This document shows positions 21,732-34,000 of a stretch of 64,000 nucleotides of DNA, in pieces (position 1 is the first letter of the stretch; each line of letters opens with the position of its first letter). The stretch is from RUG11462 sp045649405. Lineage in GTDB: Bacteria > Bacillota > Clostridia > Oscillospirales > Acutalibacteraceae. A model generated the notes under the pieces. It searched no databases and had not been told where the DNA came from. It saw only the letters and a list, made by a program, of their open reading frames with translations. The translations under genes and the position numbers were made by a program. The stretch spans positions 12,406 through 76,405 of the forward strand of contig JAZRPW010000009.1 of assembly GCA_045649405.1 (NCBI GenBank), read 5' to 3'.

Positions 21732-24700
21732 TATAATAAACTAAATATTTTATTTTAGAATCATATGAATAAGTATTCCTACTCCATGTTTTGCCTTCGT
21801 CATAAGTTCCTTCGCAAATCCAATTACCGATTTGCCAAGGTTTTTTCTTATCTGCAAGTTTGAGCACATCTGATCTTCCAGGTTTATGTAACCAGCCAAC
21901 ACCCTTTTTATAACGCATTAAATGATAGTCTCCGTTAGGAGCAGAAGTTTTTCTTAAACAAATCTTAGTTTCATTTTTTTTAGGAGTATATTCCTTTTTG
22001 ATATTGTCTTTATATTTATATCCAAGTTTTGTTAAATCAGATTTAACATATTCAAATGTTTTATTCAATGTTGTATTAGCTGTGTAATTTATGCCACTTT
22101 TATAACCAGGGCTTTTATCTGTTTTCTTGTCTAAAGCAAAACCATAACAATTTTGTTTGGCACTTCCGTCTGCATAAAAATCACTTTGCCCACTTGGGTT
22201 ATATCGGCTTTCAGCGGGAATTTCATAGTAGTTGTTGTCTGAGCAACTTGTTGTTGTTAACATTATTGTTCCAGCTAATATAATAAGACCACCAATCACT
22301 AACAAACTTTGCCCACTTGGGTCAACATATAAAACTGGATTGCCACTACAATAACCATATAAGTTATATTGTAAGTTGTCATCTTGTACTATATCTTCTT
22401 GTGTGAACTGACCTGTTGAAGAATCATAATATCTTGCTTTTAGGTAATAAAGACCAGTTTCAGAATCATAATAGTAATTTCTATAACCAATAGGATTATT
22501 TGTGTTTGCTGATACTAACTTCTCGCCATAGGCGTTATATTTATAATCAACATTACTGCTGCCTGCAGTAGAAGCAAGGTCGCCTTTGCTGTTTACAATA
22601 TTATAAGTAAATACTCCGTTTTCGCAATATACAGAGTTATCTGCTGTAAATACCTTAACAGTATTACCAACCAAATCAGCAGAAATATTACCATTATCTA
22701 AAATAGATTCAGTTGCTTTTGTTCCTGTTGTTTTTACAACTCTATCATCATCACAATCGTAAACAAAAGATGTTTCTGCGTTATCAATTTCAATAGAAGA
22801 TGTTCTATCAAAAGCATCATAATCAAAATCAGTTGAAGAAGTAAATTCACCTGTTACAGATGATTTAGTAGCCATATTACCATTATCATCATAGGTATAA
22901 GTGATTTGATTATTAATAGAGCCAGCTTTTTCTTGAGAAACAAGTCTTGTTTTATTATATGCGCTTGTTTGGGTATAGTTGTTACCATCTTCTGTATGTG
23001 ATTTTAATGTTATATTATTAAAATCATCAAAAGCATAAGTGTCTTTAAAATCGCTTGTTAAAATAGCATTTTTACCACTTGCACTTTTTTGCTCTTCAGA
23101 AGTTAATCTGTTAAGATTGTCATAAGTGTAAATAGTTTCTAATACATCTTCATATCTGGTAAATCTTGATTTAGTCATATTACCGTCTGGGGTATAAGTA
23201 TAACTATAATCAAAGCTATAACCACTACCGTTATTATGACTTTCAGTTACACAAATATTGCTCAAATTGTATGTATATGTGCTTGAAACTTTAGCGGTAG
23301 AACTATCAGCTGTTACTTCGCTTGAAGCTTTAGTTAAAACATTACCATTTGCATCGTAAGTATAACTAATTTTTGCTTTAGCTGAATTACCTGCAACAGT
23401 TACAATTTCATCTTTTACATTATCATCTTCAAAATAAGTATAATCATATTGATAAAGCAAAGATGATTCATTGTTTTGAACCTTTGAAACGGTTAATTTT
23501 GTTACATTAGATTTATCATCATATTCGTATGCTTTATTAACGATATTATTAGTAAGGTTATTAGTTGTTCTTTCGTTATAAATATTACCGTTCATATCAT
23601 AGTGGTATGTGGTTATATATTCTACTACATATTCGTTTTCACCAACTGCTTTTCTACTTGTAGTTGCAGTTTTAACCATATTCTCACTATTATAAGTATA
23701 TGTTTTCTTTATAGAATCTTTAACATTGTTCTCGGCAATAGTTGAAAGAACATTACCATTTACATCATAGGTATAAGTAACCTGTGTTCCATCTCTTTTG
23801 GTTACTTTATCAAGGAAACCAGAATATAAGTTATATTCATAATATTCGGTTTTTCCAAATTGGTCGGTATAACTTGTTTTGTTACCATAGAAGTCATAAG
23901 TATAACCAATTACAGCATAATCTTCATCACCATTGGTTTCGATGTTGTCTTCGCTAATAATAGACAAAGATTTTGAAAGACCAGAATAAATGCGAATTAC
24001 TCTGTTATTATCATCATAGAGATACTGTGTATATTGACTTGTGCTTCCGTTTTTCTGTTGTACCATAATAAGATTATTTTCAGCATCATAAGAGTTAATC
24101 TTATCATAGTAAGTGTTACCATCTTTTCTTGTTCTTTCTCTAATTACATTGCCATTGGCATCGTAGTCAGTTTTTACAACAGAATAAACAATTTCATCGC
24201 CATTTTTAGAGAAAGGAGTTTGAGTTTCAATAACTCGACCAGCAGCATCATATTTTGTAATAACACCTGATTCTTCATCAAGGTCATTAGGGTCTAATTC
24301 TTTGCCCTCGTTAGTATTAGCATCAGACTCGCTAATTGTTTGACCAAAACCATCTGTTACAGTTGATTCAACAGTTTGATTTTCTGTGCCATAAGCAGTT
24401 ATAACGGTTTCGCCAGTGCTGTCTTGAACATATTGCTCGGTTTGAGTTTCATCACCGGAGTTTTGCAATAATTCACCAAAACTACCATAAATATTATATT
24501 CTTCGGTTGTTTTGCTGTCAAGAGCAGAGAGCTCATCAGTTAATTCTGCAACTTTTACAGTTTTAATATTGTTGCCAGATGCATCAGCATAACTTGTTGT
24601 GGTGGTAGTTCTTGTTTCACCTGATTTTGATGTTGTGACAATATCGGTTGAAATGTTATATAATTTACTTTCGTGTAAATCAACATCATTACTATATGTA

Positions 24701-27700
24701 GAAGTGCTTAAAACTTCACCATTTTGGTCTTTTACAACTGTTTGAATTGTTTCGCCTTTTGCATTATATGTATAATCGGTTGTTGTATATAATTCTTTGC
24801 CCGCCTGTGATGATACATAGTTCTTTGTAGAAACGGTTTGGAACGAGTTGTTGTATGTGGTTTCGCTAACTTTTTTATAGTTACCATTAGGCAATTTTTC
24901 ATAACTTTCAATTACATTGCCAAAGTTGTCAGTAATAGTTTTTGAGCCAGTACCATCTTTGTTAGATGTTATAGTTGTGTTAGTTTGGTAATTAACTTCG
25001 GTTGATGAAATTGTTTCAATTTCAGTTCCAGATGTATTTTTGATAACTTGAATATCATCAAGATATGCAACTTCGCCAGGAGCCATTTCCTTAAAAGCAA
25101 TCCATAAATGTCTTGTTGATTGTAATTCTGTGTCTGTTCCGTTTACATATCCGTAAGTATCAGGCCCATTTTTATACATTCTACCATTCCAATAAACAGT
25201 AATCCAACTACCTTGTTTATGAGAACTTGAATGAACATCATAATACATTGATGTAGAAAGGTTTTTAAAGCTAAGTTTAATGCCACCGTAATTTTTAGGT
25301 GTTGCAACAAACATTCTTATGCCCAATGAATTTTCCATCAATGCAGATGTAACACTAAGAGCAACCCTACATTCGGTTGTATAGTTTACCTTTTGAGTTA
25401 TTTTTATACCTTGGTTTGAACCAGATGCAAGATGACTTGTATCTGATGTGATTTCAAAGTTTGCAGACCACTTAGAAGTGTCTGAATTCAGTCCACTAAT
25501 GTTAGGGTGTGAAGTGCCAACAGGTTGTCCTTCCCAGTCAAAAATAGTTTGATAAGGTGTAGAATATTGACCTGTGCGAATGAGATTATCTACATCATCA
25601 TAATCCTTAAAAGTTTTATTGCCGTAAGTATCATAAGAAACTGTTTCTCTACCAAACATATCATATTCAGACCTACTAACAATGTCTGCACTTCCGTTAA
25701 CATTGCCTGTTGAAATGCCATCAGAGTTTACGATTCCAGATTGGTTTGTCTGCGCAATATAAGCATTGTAGCGAGTTTCATAAGTATATGAAGTTGTTTG
25801 TTTTTTACCAGTAGGATTTTCTTCATCAACTAAAGTTAAATCTTCTTGAACTTCTTTAGTTAAGTTTCCTGAAGTTGCATAAGTGTATGTTGTTTTATTT
25901 ATCTTTTTTACAGGAGTAGCACTTGTTAACTCACTTAAACTATTAATATTAGTCATATCATAAGTTTTTGTAACAGTGCTTGTTATTTTACCTGTTTTAT
26001 CTGAAATAGTGTTAAATGTAGCAGTAGCAAAAACCGCATTATTTTCTGCTTTCGTAAATTCTACAGAAATGATAGGAATTGTTTTTGATAAATTATAATT
26101 ATAACTATTACTGCTTTTTGAATCAAAAGTAGAATAATCTTCTTCAGAAGTTGCACTACCTTCGCCAGAAACAGTTTTAGAATCCAAAACGCTACCGTAA
26201 CCATTATAAGTATTTGTTGTTCGTGTGAAAAGATATGCACCATCTTTGCCCATCGTTTTTGCAGTAATAACGGTAGGTTGATTACGAACGGTAAAGTTAC
26301 TATATTCTGTTATATTTTCATCAGTTTGAACATTTTCATTGCTACATAAATACTGACGCTCTTTTATAACACGAGAATACTTGTCGATGGTAGTTTCATC
26401 TTTTGAAACTTCTGTTTGAGTTGATTCACAAGTATTTTCGTAACAAGTTACAGTTATTGCAGAAGAATTGTTTCTCCAGTTTACCGCATTATTAAAAGAA
26501 TAATCATAAACAGTTGATAGTTTATAGATATCTGATGTTTTTGTATCTTTTTTAAAACATCTTGAAACAACTTTATAATCTTTAACACCGTTTGATTCAT
26601 AAGATGTTTGTTTTGTTTGATATTCAATGCCTGTATAAGCGCCGTTATAGTTTTCAATACCACAAAGGTTAATTGATTTTTCTAAAACAGTTTGTCCATC
26701 ATTTGTGATGTTATTGTTAAATTCTAAATAATCAAATGAAACAACTCTATTTATTGCATCTTTAATTGATGTTAAAGAATAATATCCGTTTGTGTATGTT
26801 TGATTTAAAGTATAAAGAGTTTTAGAGGAAGGATTTGTACCTTTGTCAAAAAGTTTCACGATAACCTGTCTGCCTGTTTCCGTTGTTTTGTAAATAAAAC
26901 CAAAATATCTTCCAGCAGGGTCAATAATTTTTTGAATAAGACCTTCAGAGTTATATGCAACTTTGATTTTATTACCCAAAAAGTCTTGAGTGCCTAAATA
27001 TTTACCATCTGCTGCGAAATAATCGCTTGTATTGTTAATGTCAGTTAATTTATACACTGCAGCAACAGAGTTATAGGTGAATTCGTTTTCTTTAGCAGTT
27101 GAAAAAGTAACATCATTAAGCAAATGACCTTCTAATTTGTTTTCAGATGAAATTTTAAATTTTTCGCCTGAAGCAGTATGAAGATATTTTGTGTTGTTTA
27201 CAATCTCGATTGCTGGTAAAGATAAAGACCAACCAACACCAAGATTATATTTTGAGTCATAAAAGTTATAGGTTTCGTTTTCTTCGTTATTAGCATCGTT
27301 ATTGTAAATACTTGAATCTGAATCAAAATGAAGACCAAGGGATGTGGTTAAACCATTAACTCCATCTAAAGAAAATAACTCTTTAGAATATGACATTGTA
27401 CCATATTCTTTGCTAATTAAGATATCATCATAGTTCCAATAACCTGCATTACTAACATAATACTTGTTATTAAGTGGAATATTTGGCAATGTTTCCTCTG
27501 TAGCAATTGAAACGGAAGCATTATCACTAAAGTTTTTGTTAATCGCATTTTTAACATTGGTTGACAGATTAAGTGCATTAGCAACTACGTCAATTTTTTG
27601 AGTAGTTTCTGTTTGTGTTGTGTTTTCTGTTGCCAGTGCCGAGGTGGACATTGCCGAAAAGAGTATTGCAATTGACAACATAATAGATACGAGTTTTAAA

Positions 27701-27714
27701 TAAGTGTTTCTCAT
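21727..27714 (-). CDS. Secreted Rhs/YD-repeat protein with cysteine-peptidase-like C-terminus (Rhs1)
   Basis: The protein has 1995 residues. A Sec signal peptide ends near ALA28. A long body carries many YD repeats of the YTYDxNGNV type, and a jelly-roll-like insertion lies near 735-900. The Rhs core ends with GYRNYYYDSETGLYYLKARY, then FTQED and NPVLYVDPSGQ near residue 1800. The last 195 residues differ from Rhs2: a hydrophobic segment (LLVIGGLIILAGTIML), then NCYGFAL, and YHLMRYKKGVGWLHKPG. The Cys and His motifs suggest a papain-like amidase or peptidase toxin, but the catalytic role is inferred. The polymorphic C-terminus and adjacent small gene fit a contact-dependent or secreted toxin with immunity. 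Confidence 0.8.
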   Translation of the reverse strand: MRNTYLKLVSIMLSIAILFSAMSTSALATENTTQTETTQKIDVVANALNLSTNVKNAINKNFSDNASVSIATEETLPNIPLNNKYYVSNAGYWNYDDILISKEYGTMSYSKELFSLDGVNGLTTSLGLHFDSDSSIYNNDANNEENETYNFYDSKYNLGVGWSLSLPAIEIVNNTKYLHTASGEKFKISSENKLEGHLLNDVTFSTAKENEFTYNSVAAVYKLTDINNTSDYFAADGKYLGTQDFLGNKIKVAYNSEGLIQKIIDPAGRYFGFIYKTTETGRQVIVKLFDKGTNPSSKTLYTLNQTYTNGYYSLTSIKDAINRVVSFDYLEFNNNITNDGQTVLEKSINLCGIENYNGAYTGIEYQTKQTSYESNGVKDYKVVSRCFKKDTKTSDIYKLSTVYDYSFNNAVNWRNNSSAITVTCYENTCESTQTEVSKDETTIDKYSRVIKERQYLCSNENVQTDENITEYSNFTVRNQPTVITAKTMGKDGAYLFTRTTNTYNGYGSVLDSKTVSGEGSATSEEDYSTFDSKSSNSYNYNLSKTIPIISVEFTKAENNAVFATATFNTISDKTGKITSTVTKTYDMTNINSLSELTSATPVKKINKTTYTYATSGNLTKEVQEDLTLVDEENPTGKKQTTSYTYETRYNAYIAQTNQSGIVNSDGISTGNVNGSADIVSRSEYDMFGRETVSYDTYGNKTFKDYDDVDNLIRTGQYSTPYQTIFDWEGQPVGTSHPNISGLNSDTSKWSANFEITSDTSHLASGSNQGIKITQKVNYTTECRVALSVTSALMENSLGIRMFVATPKNYGGIKLSFKNLSTSMYYDVHSSSHKQGSWITVYWNGRMYKNGPDTYGYVNGTDTELQSTRHLWIAFKEMAPGEVAYLDDIQVIKNTSGTEIETISSTEVNYQTNTTITSNKDGTGSKTITDNFGNVIESYEKLPNGNYKKVSETTYNNSFQTVSTKNYVSSQAGKELYTTTDYTYNAKGETIQTVVKDQNGEVLSTSTYSNDVDLHESKLYNISTDIVTTSKSGETRTTTTTSYADASGNNIKTVKVAELTDELSALDSKTTEEYNIYGSFGELLQNSGDETQTEQYVQDSTGETVITAYGTENQTVESTVTDGFGQTISESDANTNEGKELDPNDLDEESGVITKYDAAGRVIETQTPFSKNGDEIVYSVVKTDYDANGNVIRERTRKDGNTYYDKINSYDAENNLIMVQQKNGSTSQYTQYLYDDNNRVIRIYSGLSKSLSIISEDNIETNGDEDYAVIGYTYDFYGNKTSYTDQFGKTEYYEYNLYSGFLDKVTKRDGTQVTYTYDVNGNVLSTIAENNVKDSIKKTYTYNSENMVKTATTSRKAVGENEYVVEYITTYHYDMNGNIYNERTTNNLTNNIVNKAYEYDDKSNVTKLTVSKVQNNESSLLYQYDYTYFEDDNVKDEIVTVAGNSAKAKISYTYDANGNVLTKASSEVTADSSTAKVSSTYTYNLSNICVTESHNNGSGYSFDYSYTYTPDGNMTKSRFTRYEDVLETIYTYDNLNRLTSEEQKSASGKNAILTSDFKDTYAFDDFNNITLKSHTEDGNNYTQTSAYNKTRLVSQEKAGSINNQITYTYDDNGNMATKSSVTGEFTSSTDFDYDAFDRTSSIEIDNAETSFVYDCDDDRVVKTTGTKATESILDNGNISADLVGNTVKVFTADNSVYCENGVFTYNIVNSKGDLASTAGSSNVDYKYNAYGEKLVSANTNNPIGYRNYYYDSETGLYYLKARYYDSSTGQFTQEDIVQDDNLQYNLYGYCSGNPVLYVDPSGQSLLVIGGLIILAGTIMLTTTSCSDNNYYEIPAESRYNPSGQSDFYADGSAKQNCYGFALDKKTDKSPGYKSGINYTANTTLNKTFEYVKSDLTKLGYKYKDNIKKEYTPKKNETKICLRKTSAPNGDYHLMRYKKGVGWLHKPGRSDVLKLADKKKPWQIGNWICEGTYDEGKTWSRNTYSYDSKIKYLVYYK

Positions 27715-27780
27715 TGTTTTTTCTCCTTTTTATAATTTATTTGTGAAACAATAATATGATTTAAAATCGTCACAAACAAC

Positions 27781-27809
27781 AGTTTAGATTTGTTTGTAAA
27801 AATTGTCAA
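27781..27809 (-). promoter_or_regulatory. Promoter of the rhs1 unit
   Basis: On the minus strand, TTGACA (27809-27804) and TAAACT (27786-27781) are 17 bp apart, about 65 bp before the ATG. The -35 overlaps the shared 12-mer at 27807-27818. Confidence 0.7.
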
Positions 27810-27945
27810 TTCTATTCATTTTGAAAATTTTTATAGCATGAGTATTCTAAATAGCACTGTTAAGAGCTCTATACAAATAAAAATTCAAAAAAATATTGTG
27901 AGGTTTAAATTCTAAGTTTTAAAGTTTTCGTTTTGAATAGAATTG
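27807..27945. repeat. Mirror-image 12-bp promoter element between the rhs genes
   Basis: CAATTCTATTCA at 27807-27818 is repeated in inverted orientation at 27934-27945. In both cases it overlaps the -35 box and is followed, 4 bases further, by GAAAA (read away from each gene). A third copy is at 16366-16377. The conserved part (12 bases, N4, GAAAA) is longer than a -35 box, so it is likely a regulator site. The 311-bp gap between the rhs genes holds no other gene. Confidence 0.6.
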
Positions 27946-27971
27946 AATTTGTTTTAAATGCTTTTTATAAT
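27943..27971 (+). promoter_or_regulatory. Promoter of the rhs2 unit
   Basis: TTGAAT (27943-27948) and TATAAT (27966-27971) are 17 bp apart, about 50 bp before the ATG. Confidence 0.75.
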
Positions 27972-27978
27972 ATTCGGT

Positions 27979-27996
27979 GATAATACTCGTATTATC
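27979..27996. promoter_or_regulatory. Palindrome at the rhs2 transcription start
   Basis: GATAATAC and GTATTATC pair around TC, beginning about 8 bp after the -10 box. It could be an operator or a 5' end hairpin of the mRNA. Confidence 0.45.
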
Positions 27997-28025
27997 TAAC
28001 GAATCAATAAAAAGGAGAAAAACAA

Positions 28026-31000
28026 ATGAAAAAGAAAAATGTGATTAAACTAATCGCGCTATTGCTAACATTTGCTATTGTGTTTATTACAATACCTATT
28101 GTAGCAATGGCGAAACAAACAAGCGTTGATGGAGAAAAACCAGCATATATTGTTGGTGAAATTGAATCAATGCGTACTGAAACCGAAAAAGTTTTCAAAA
28201 TGTCGGATGGTAAAATGCAAATGGCAGTATACAATGCCCCTATTCACTTTGAAAATGAAGATGGTGAATGGGAACAAATAAACAATAAATTAAAATCTCA
28301 AGACAGTGATACATATACAACTAAAAATACTGCTCAAGATATTTCATTATCAAAGAAATATAAAGATGGTAAAACAGTAGAAATCACTACTAATGATACA
28401 AATATTTCTTGGGGTTTTGTAGGCGCTAATAAAGCATCAGCAGAAATCGTTGAACAAGAAACAGAAAAACTTGAAGGCGATGAAAAGTTTACTACTATTC
28501 CTAATGCGGTTAGTACAACTGTTTATGAAGATATTTATGATAATATTGATGCTGAATATATTATCACAGGTGGACAAGTTAAAGAAAACTTGATTTTAAA
28601 CAAAGAAACTAACCAAAATGAATTTGAAATTGAGTATAGATATAAGAAGTTAACTCCTGTTAAAAAAGATGATAAAACTATTGAACTTCAAAATTCAAAA
28701 GGCAAAACCGTATATACAATAACAGCACCAATCATGACAGATGATAATGGTGCTTTTAGTGATGATTTAAAACTTGAAATTGTTTCAGATAAAAACAATA
28801 AATTAACAGTTAATCTTATTGCGGATAAAGATTGGTTACAAGATAAAGAAAGGGATTACCCTGTAACAATTGACCCACAATTAAATCTTTCTGATTTAGA
28901 AACAACAAACACCTTCGTTTCAACATCTTCAGCACCAATTAATGATACGAATAATGTTTGTAACTATAATTCTGCTGTAAAAGTAGATATTTATAATATC
29001 CCTATATTAGCTCCAGGAACTTATATAACAAATGTTGAGCTTGGACTGAATTTTAACAATTTACATGATGAAGATTTGCCTATATATTTTCTTGGTGATA
29101 CAAATGCATCTTCAACAAATATTTTAAGCACAATTGTTAACAATTATGCTGAAGATTATTGTAATCCATCAATTTATGCACCTAATAATATGGCTGTGTG
29201 GAATATCACCAAAAGTTTACAACAAATCTATACAACAAGAGAAGCAACAAATAATACTTCGCTTAGTTATGCTATTGTGAGTACATCTAATGACTTGTTT
29301 ATGGATTTAGGATATAATGCAATTTCTCAAGAATGTAATTTATATCCTTCTTTACAAATAACATATATCAACCAATCTGGCATAAATGAAAAATATTCAT
29401 ACCATGAATTTGATATGCAAGAGGCAGGTACACTTTATTATAATGATTTAACTGTTTCTCCAATTGTAAAAAGAGATGATTTTTCTGTAGAAAATTCAGT
29501 GGGCACTGTTGATATAGGTATGACATATACAACAGACTTTAATCAGAACATTGGCGCAAGTGCAAATTATTACTGGAAACCATATTATTCTGAAAGTGTC
29601 TCGTATTATCCTGACAATAGCAGTTATAAATATGTTTGGAATACTGACGATGGAGAAGTAATTTATTTTAATAGTGATGATAATGGTAATTATGTAGACG
29701 AAAATGGTGATTGCTATACTCTAACCACAACCGCAGACTCATACATAATTACAACTTCAGACTCTAAAGTTTTTGAATTCGGTCAAGATGGTACAAATCA
29801 AACAAGCCAAAACGAAAAGTATTTAACAAAGATATATGAAGAGGGACTCAGCGATTCTGCCTTAAATATTGAATATGCTGCAGATTTAAGAATATCTAAA
29901 CTTGTTGACCCAGACGGAAATGAATATGTTTATACATACGATGAAAATAGTTCTAATATTTTGCTTTCTGTTGAATGTGAAGCACAAGATAAATTAGTAG
30001 AATATTCTTATACAAATGAAAATCTTACTGAAGTTACTTGTGGAGATAATACCGTTAATTACGAATATCATTCTTCATCAAATGAGGATTATAGTCTTAA
30101 AGCAATTGTTTTACCAGAAGATTATAAGCTTACTTTAATAAACGAAACAACAGGATTCGGTCAAGAAATAACAGAATATGGCTATGATTCTGATTCAAAC
30201 GAATGGATACAAGGTAGCAGATTAGGTATTACTCGTTACCCTGCTAAAACAGTGTACTCGCAATTAGATTCTAATGATAATCCAACATATTCTGAAAGCT
30301 ATCGTTTTGATAAAAACGGTTATTTAGCATCCGTATTTAATGGTGACGGTTATGCTATTAACCAAAACGCAGACCAAGAAGGCAATGTTTTTGCTAATAC
30401 AGAAATCACTATTCCTGTCGTTAATTTAGCAAACGATAGTAGTTTTGAAAAATCCACATCTGGTTGGGATTTGACAAATGCTTCTGTTCAAACTAAGTCA
30501 GAAACAGCAAATAATGCATACTTCGGAAACAACTGGCTTGAGATTAACAATACATCATTTGTAACTGCAAAAGCAAATCAAACAGTTACAGGTCTTTCTG
30601 CAGGTACTTATACATTCTCTGCTTATGTAAAAACCGCAGAAAATAGTAAAATTGAACTTGACGAAAACAACACTATCTATGATGGTGTATCTATTCGCGC
30701 AACTGTAGGTGAAACTACTAAAAAAGCAACAGGCATTTCAGGTGAATATGGCGATTGGACTCGTGTTTATGTAACTTTTGATGTTGCAGAAAACAATTCG
30801 TCTGCAAATATTGAATTAGGTCTTTATAATGCTAAAGGTAATATTTATGTTGATGCAGTTCAGTTAGAAAAACATAAAAGAGCATATGATTACAATGCAG
30901 TTGAAAATGCAGATTTTTCAAACAATACTGTTTGGGATATAGAAGACACTGTTAGTTTTGTAGAAAATACATCAAAAAGAGGCTCGTTGGATAATAAGGC

Positions 31001-34000
31001 ATTAAAAATTACAAACGGAAGCGCAGAACAAGAGATATATCTATCAAATGTTTCTGATGCATCAATTTCTGCATGGGTTTCTACAGTTGGTATGACTGCA
31101 ACAGATGAAAATTGCAAAATCTCTGTTGTTGGATATAATAATGGTCAAGCACCAACAATTTTAGCAGAAAAAGATATTGATTTTTGTTTAAGTGCAAGTG
31201 CTGACAACGAAATCTCTTTCTACAAAGTTATGATGCCTATAGACACAAAAACAAACTACGATAATTATAAAATCAAAATTGAATACAATAGCCCTTATGG
31301 TTATATGTTAGTTGATGGTGTAGAGGTTATGAGTGGTGTGATGAATATCACTGAAACCGAAGATGATACCACAACTGACACAGAAACTGAAACAGAAGAA
31401 ACTGACGATTATCAAATTGAAGACGGTTACACAATTGTATCAACTATCAATTCATTTGATACTTATACTGGCAATGCAGATTGTAGCTATCTTGTAAATG
31501 GTACTGTTGTAAACACAACTAATGAAGACGGCGAAACAGTAAAAGATGAAACTGCTTCAACTGCTTATCTTGGTAACTCTTGGGGTGTAACTCAAAATAA
31601 AGACAAATATGAATTTACAGATTCTACAGGAGCAACCAAAACTACTGGAGGTATTTGGATTGGCGGAAAACTTGATAAAACTACTCAAAGTGGTATTCGT
31701 TTCTGGTATAAATCAACTGCATCTTGTGTAGTTCAACTTCGTAGTGCAACTTATGGCAAAGGCGGAACTTACGACTATATCAAGACTCTCCCTGCCGCAC
31801 CAAAAGGCGCTTGGGTTACTTTGTTATACAAAGATATTGAAACAACAAAAAGAAAAATTGCAGATTTTAAATATCTCTTTGTAAAAGCTTCAACCGCACC
31901 TGTTTATGTAGATGAAGTTCAAACAGTTTTACAAGATACAATTATTTATGATGATGTAGAATATAACATCGCAGATATAACACAAGAAGAAAACAACAAC
32001 TATCCTGTAATTGATGAATATATTTACGATAGCACTATCAATAACTTTAATTCGTATACAGGCGAGTTTGGTTATCTTGTAAATGGTAGCACAACAAACA
32101 GCACAGCATATTCAGGCAACTCTTGGGGCGTTACTAAAAACATAGACAAATATGAATATGTAGATGAAGATACTAATGAAACATACTTATCTTATGGTAT
32201 CGTTGTCGGCTCTTTTGACGATTCAAAAGATGGTATTCGTTTCTGGTATAAATCATCAAAAGAGTGTTATGTAAGTCTTAGAGAGCAATTTTATGGAATT
32301 TCTGAAACTGACTATAAAGTAACACTTCCAGCAGCACCAAATGGAGATTGGTACACAATTCTCTTTGATGATGTTGCAAATGCAAATAAAGACCTTTCTG
32401 ATTTTTACTGCATTTTTGTTAAAACAGGTAGTTCACCATCAGTTTATATTGATGAATTGCACTATGTTGTTTTAGATGAAGAACATTATTCTGTAACAGA
32501 AAGTTATGAAACTTCTCGTGATGGTCAGGTTATGAAAACTGAAAGTGCTTCAAAATCCTTGACTTTAAACAATAAATTGTGTACAATAAACAAAGAAATC
32601 AACTCTCTTGGCATTGATACTTTTACCACTACCGAAGATGAAACAGGAAATCAAATTTCTGCTACTGATGGTAATGGTAACACAATCAACTATTCTTATG
32701 ATGATTTGAATAATCTCATAGAAATGTCACAAGAAGTTGATAATAGCAATTTAGAAGTTGAATATACTTATAATAGTAAAGGCAACATTTCTACTATTAC
32801 AAACGGTAATGTTACCTATACTTACAAATACACTCCTTTTGGAGACCTCAAATCTATCTCAGTAGGCAATACCCCTCTTTTAACCTACACTTATGAATCT
32901 AACCAAAACAGAGTTGTTACAAAAATCACTTATGCTAATGGGCAAACCATCAATTATTCTTATAACGATGATGGAATGTTAACCCAAGCAGTTAGTAAAG
33001 ATAGTAGCAATAATGTTACTAATACTCTAACTTATGTTAATGATGAAACAGGTGAAACAATTAAGACGATTGATTCAGAAAACGAAACCGTTACATTAAC
33101 ATATCTTGAACAAACTCAAATTTGGAATTTAACAGAAACTGAAATTTTGTATTTATATTCATCAGATGATGAAAGTTTTAGCGAATTTGTAAACGGTACA
33201 AAGTTTACAACAACATATTCTGAAACAGATGATACAGATACAAAAACTTCTTTAACCACAACTGAAACAACTGCTTTTGGCGATATGACTAAAACAGTAT
33301 ATTCAGATGCTTTTGGTAGAGTTACAAAAGAAGAAACTAAAAATGGCAACACAGTTGTTCTAACCAAAGAATATACATACAATAGTAATGGTGACTATGT
33401 AACCGACCAAGTTAAGTCAGTTACTACAACCGTAGGTAGTAATAGCCCTGTTGTTTCAAGTTATACTTATGATAACAATGGTAATATAACTTCAACATCA
33501 GGTTATCCTGCGCATCAATATAGATACGATGAGTTTAACCAAGTTATTTATGAATATGATGGTTCGCAATGGTTAGAGTACACCTACGATTATGATAATG
33601 GTGGAAACATTGTTTCAGCCACTGACAAATCTTATGCTTACGGCGATGATGAATGGGTTGATAAATTAACTGCTTTCAATGGCAAACCTATTGTTTATGA
33701 TGAATCAGGCAACCCTGTTTCATATCTTGGTGCAACATTAACATGGAAAAACGGCAGACAGTTAGCAAGCTATGTTGGCAACGGTGTTAATGCTACATAT
33801 AAATACAATGGCGAAGGTTTAAGAACAGAAAAAACAGTCAATGGTGTAACTTATAAATATCAATGGTCTGGCAATAAATTAACACATCAATCATGTGGTA
33901 ATGAAGATTTACATTTCTTCTATGATAGCTATGACGAAATTATAGGGTTTACTTATTCTAATGGAACAACAACACAAGAGTATATTTACAATAAAAATAC

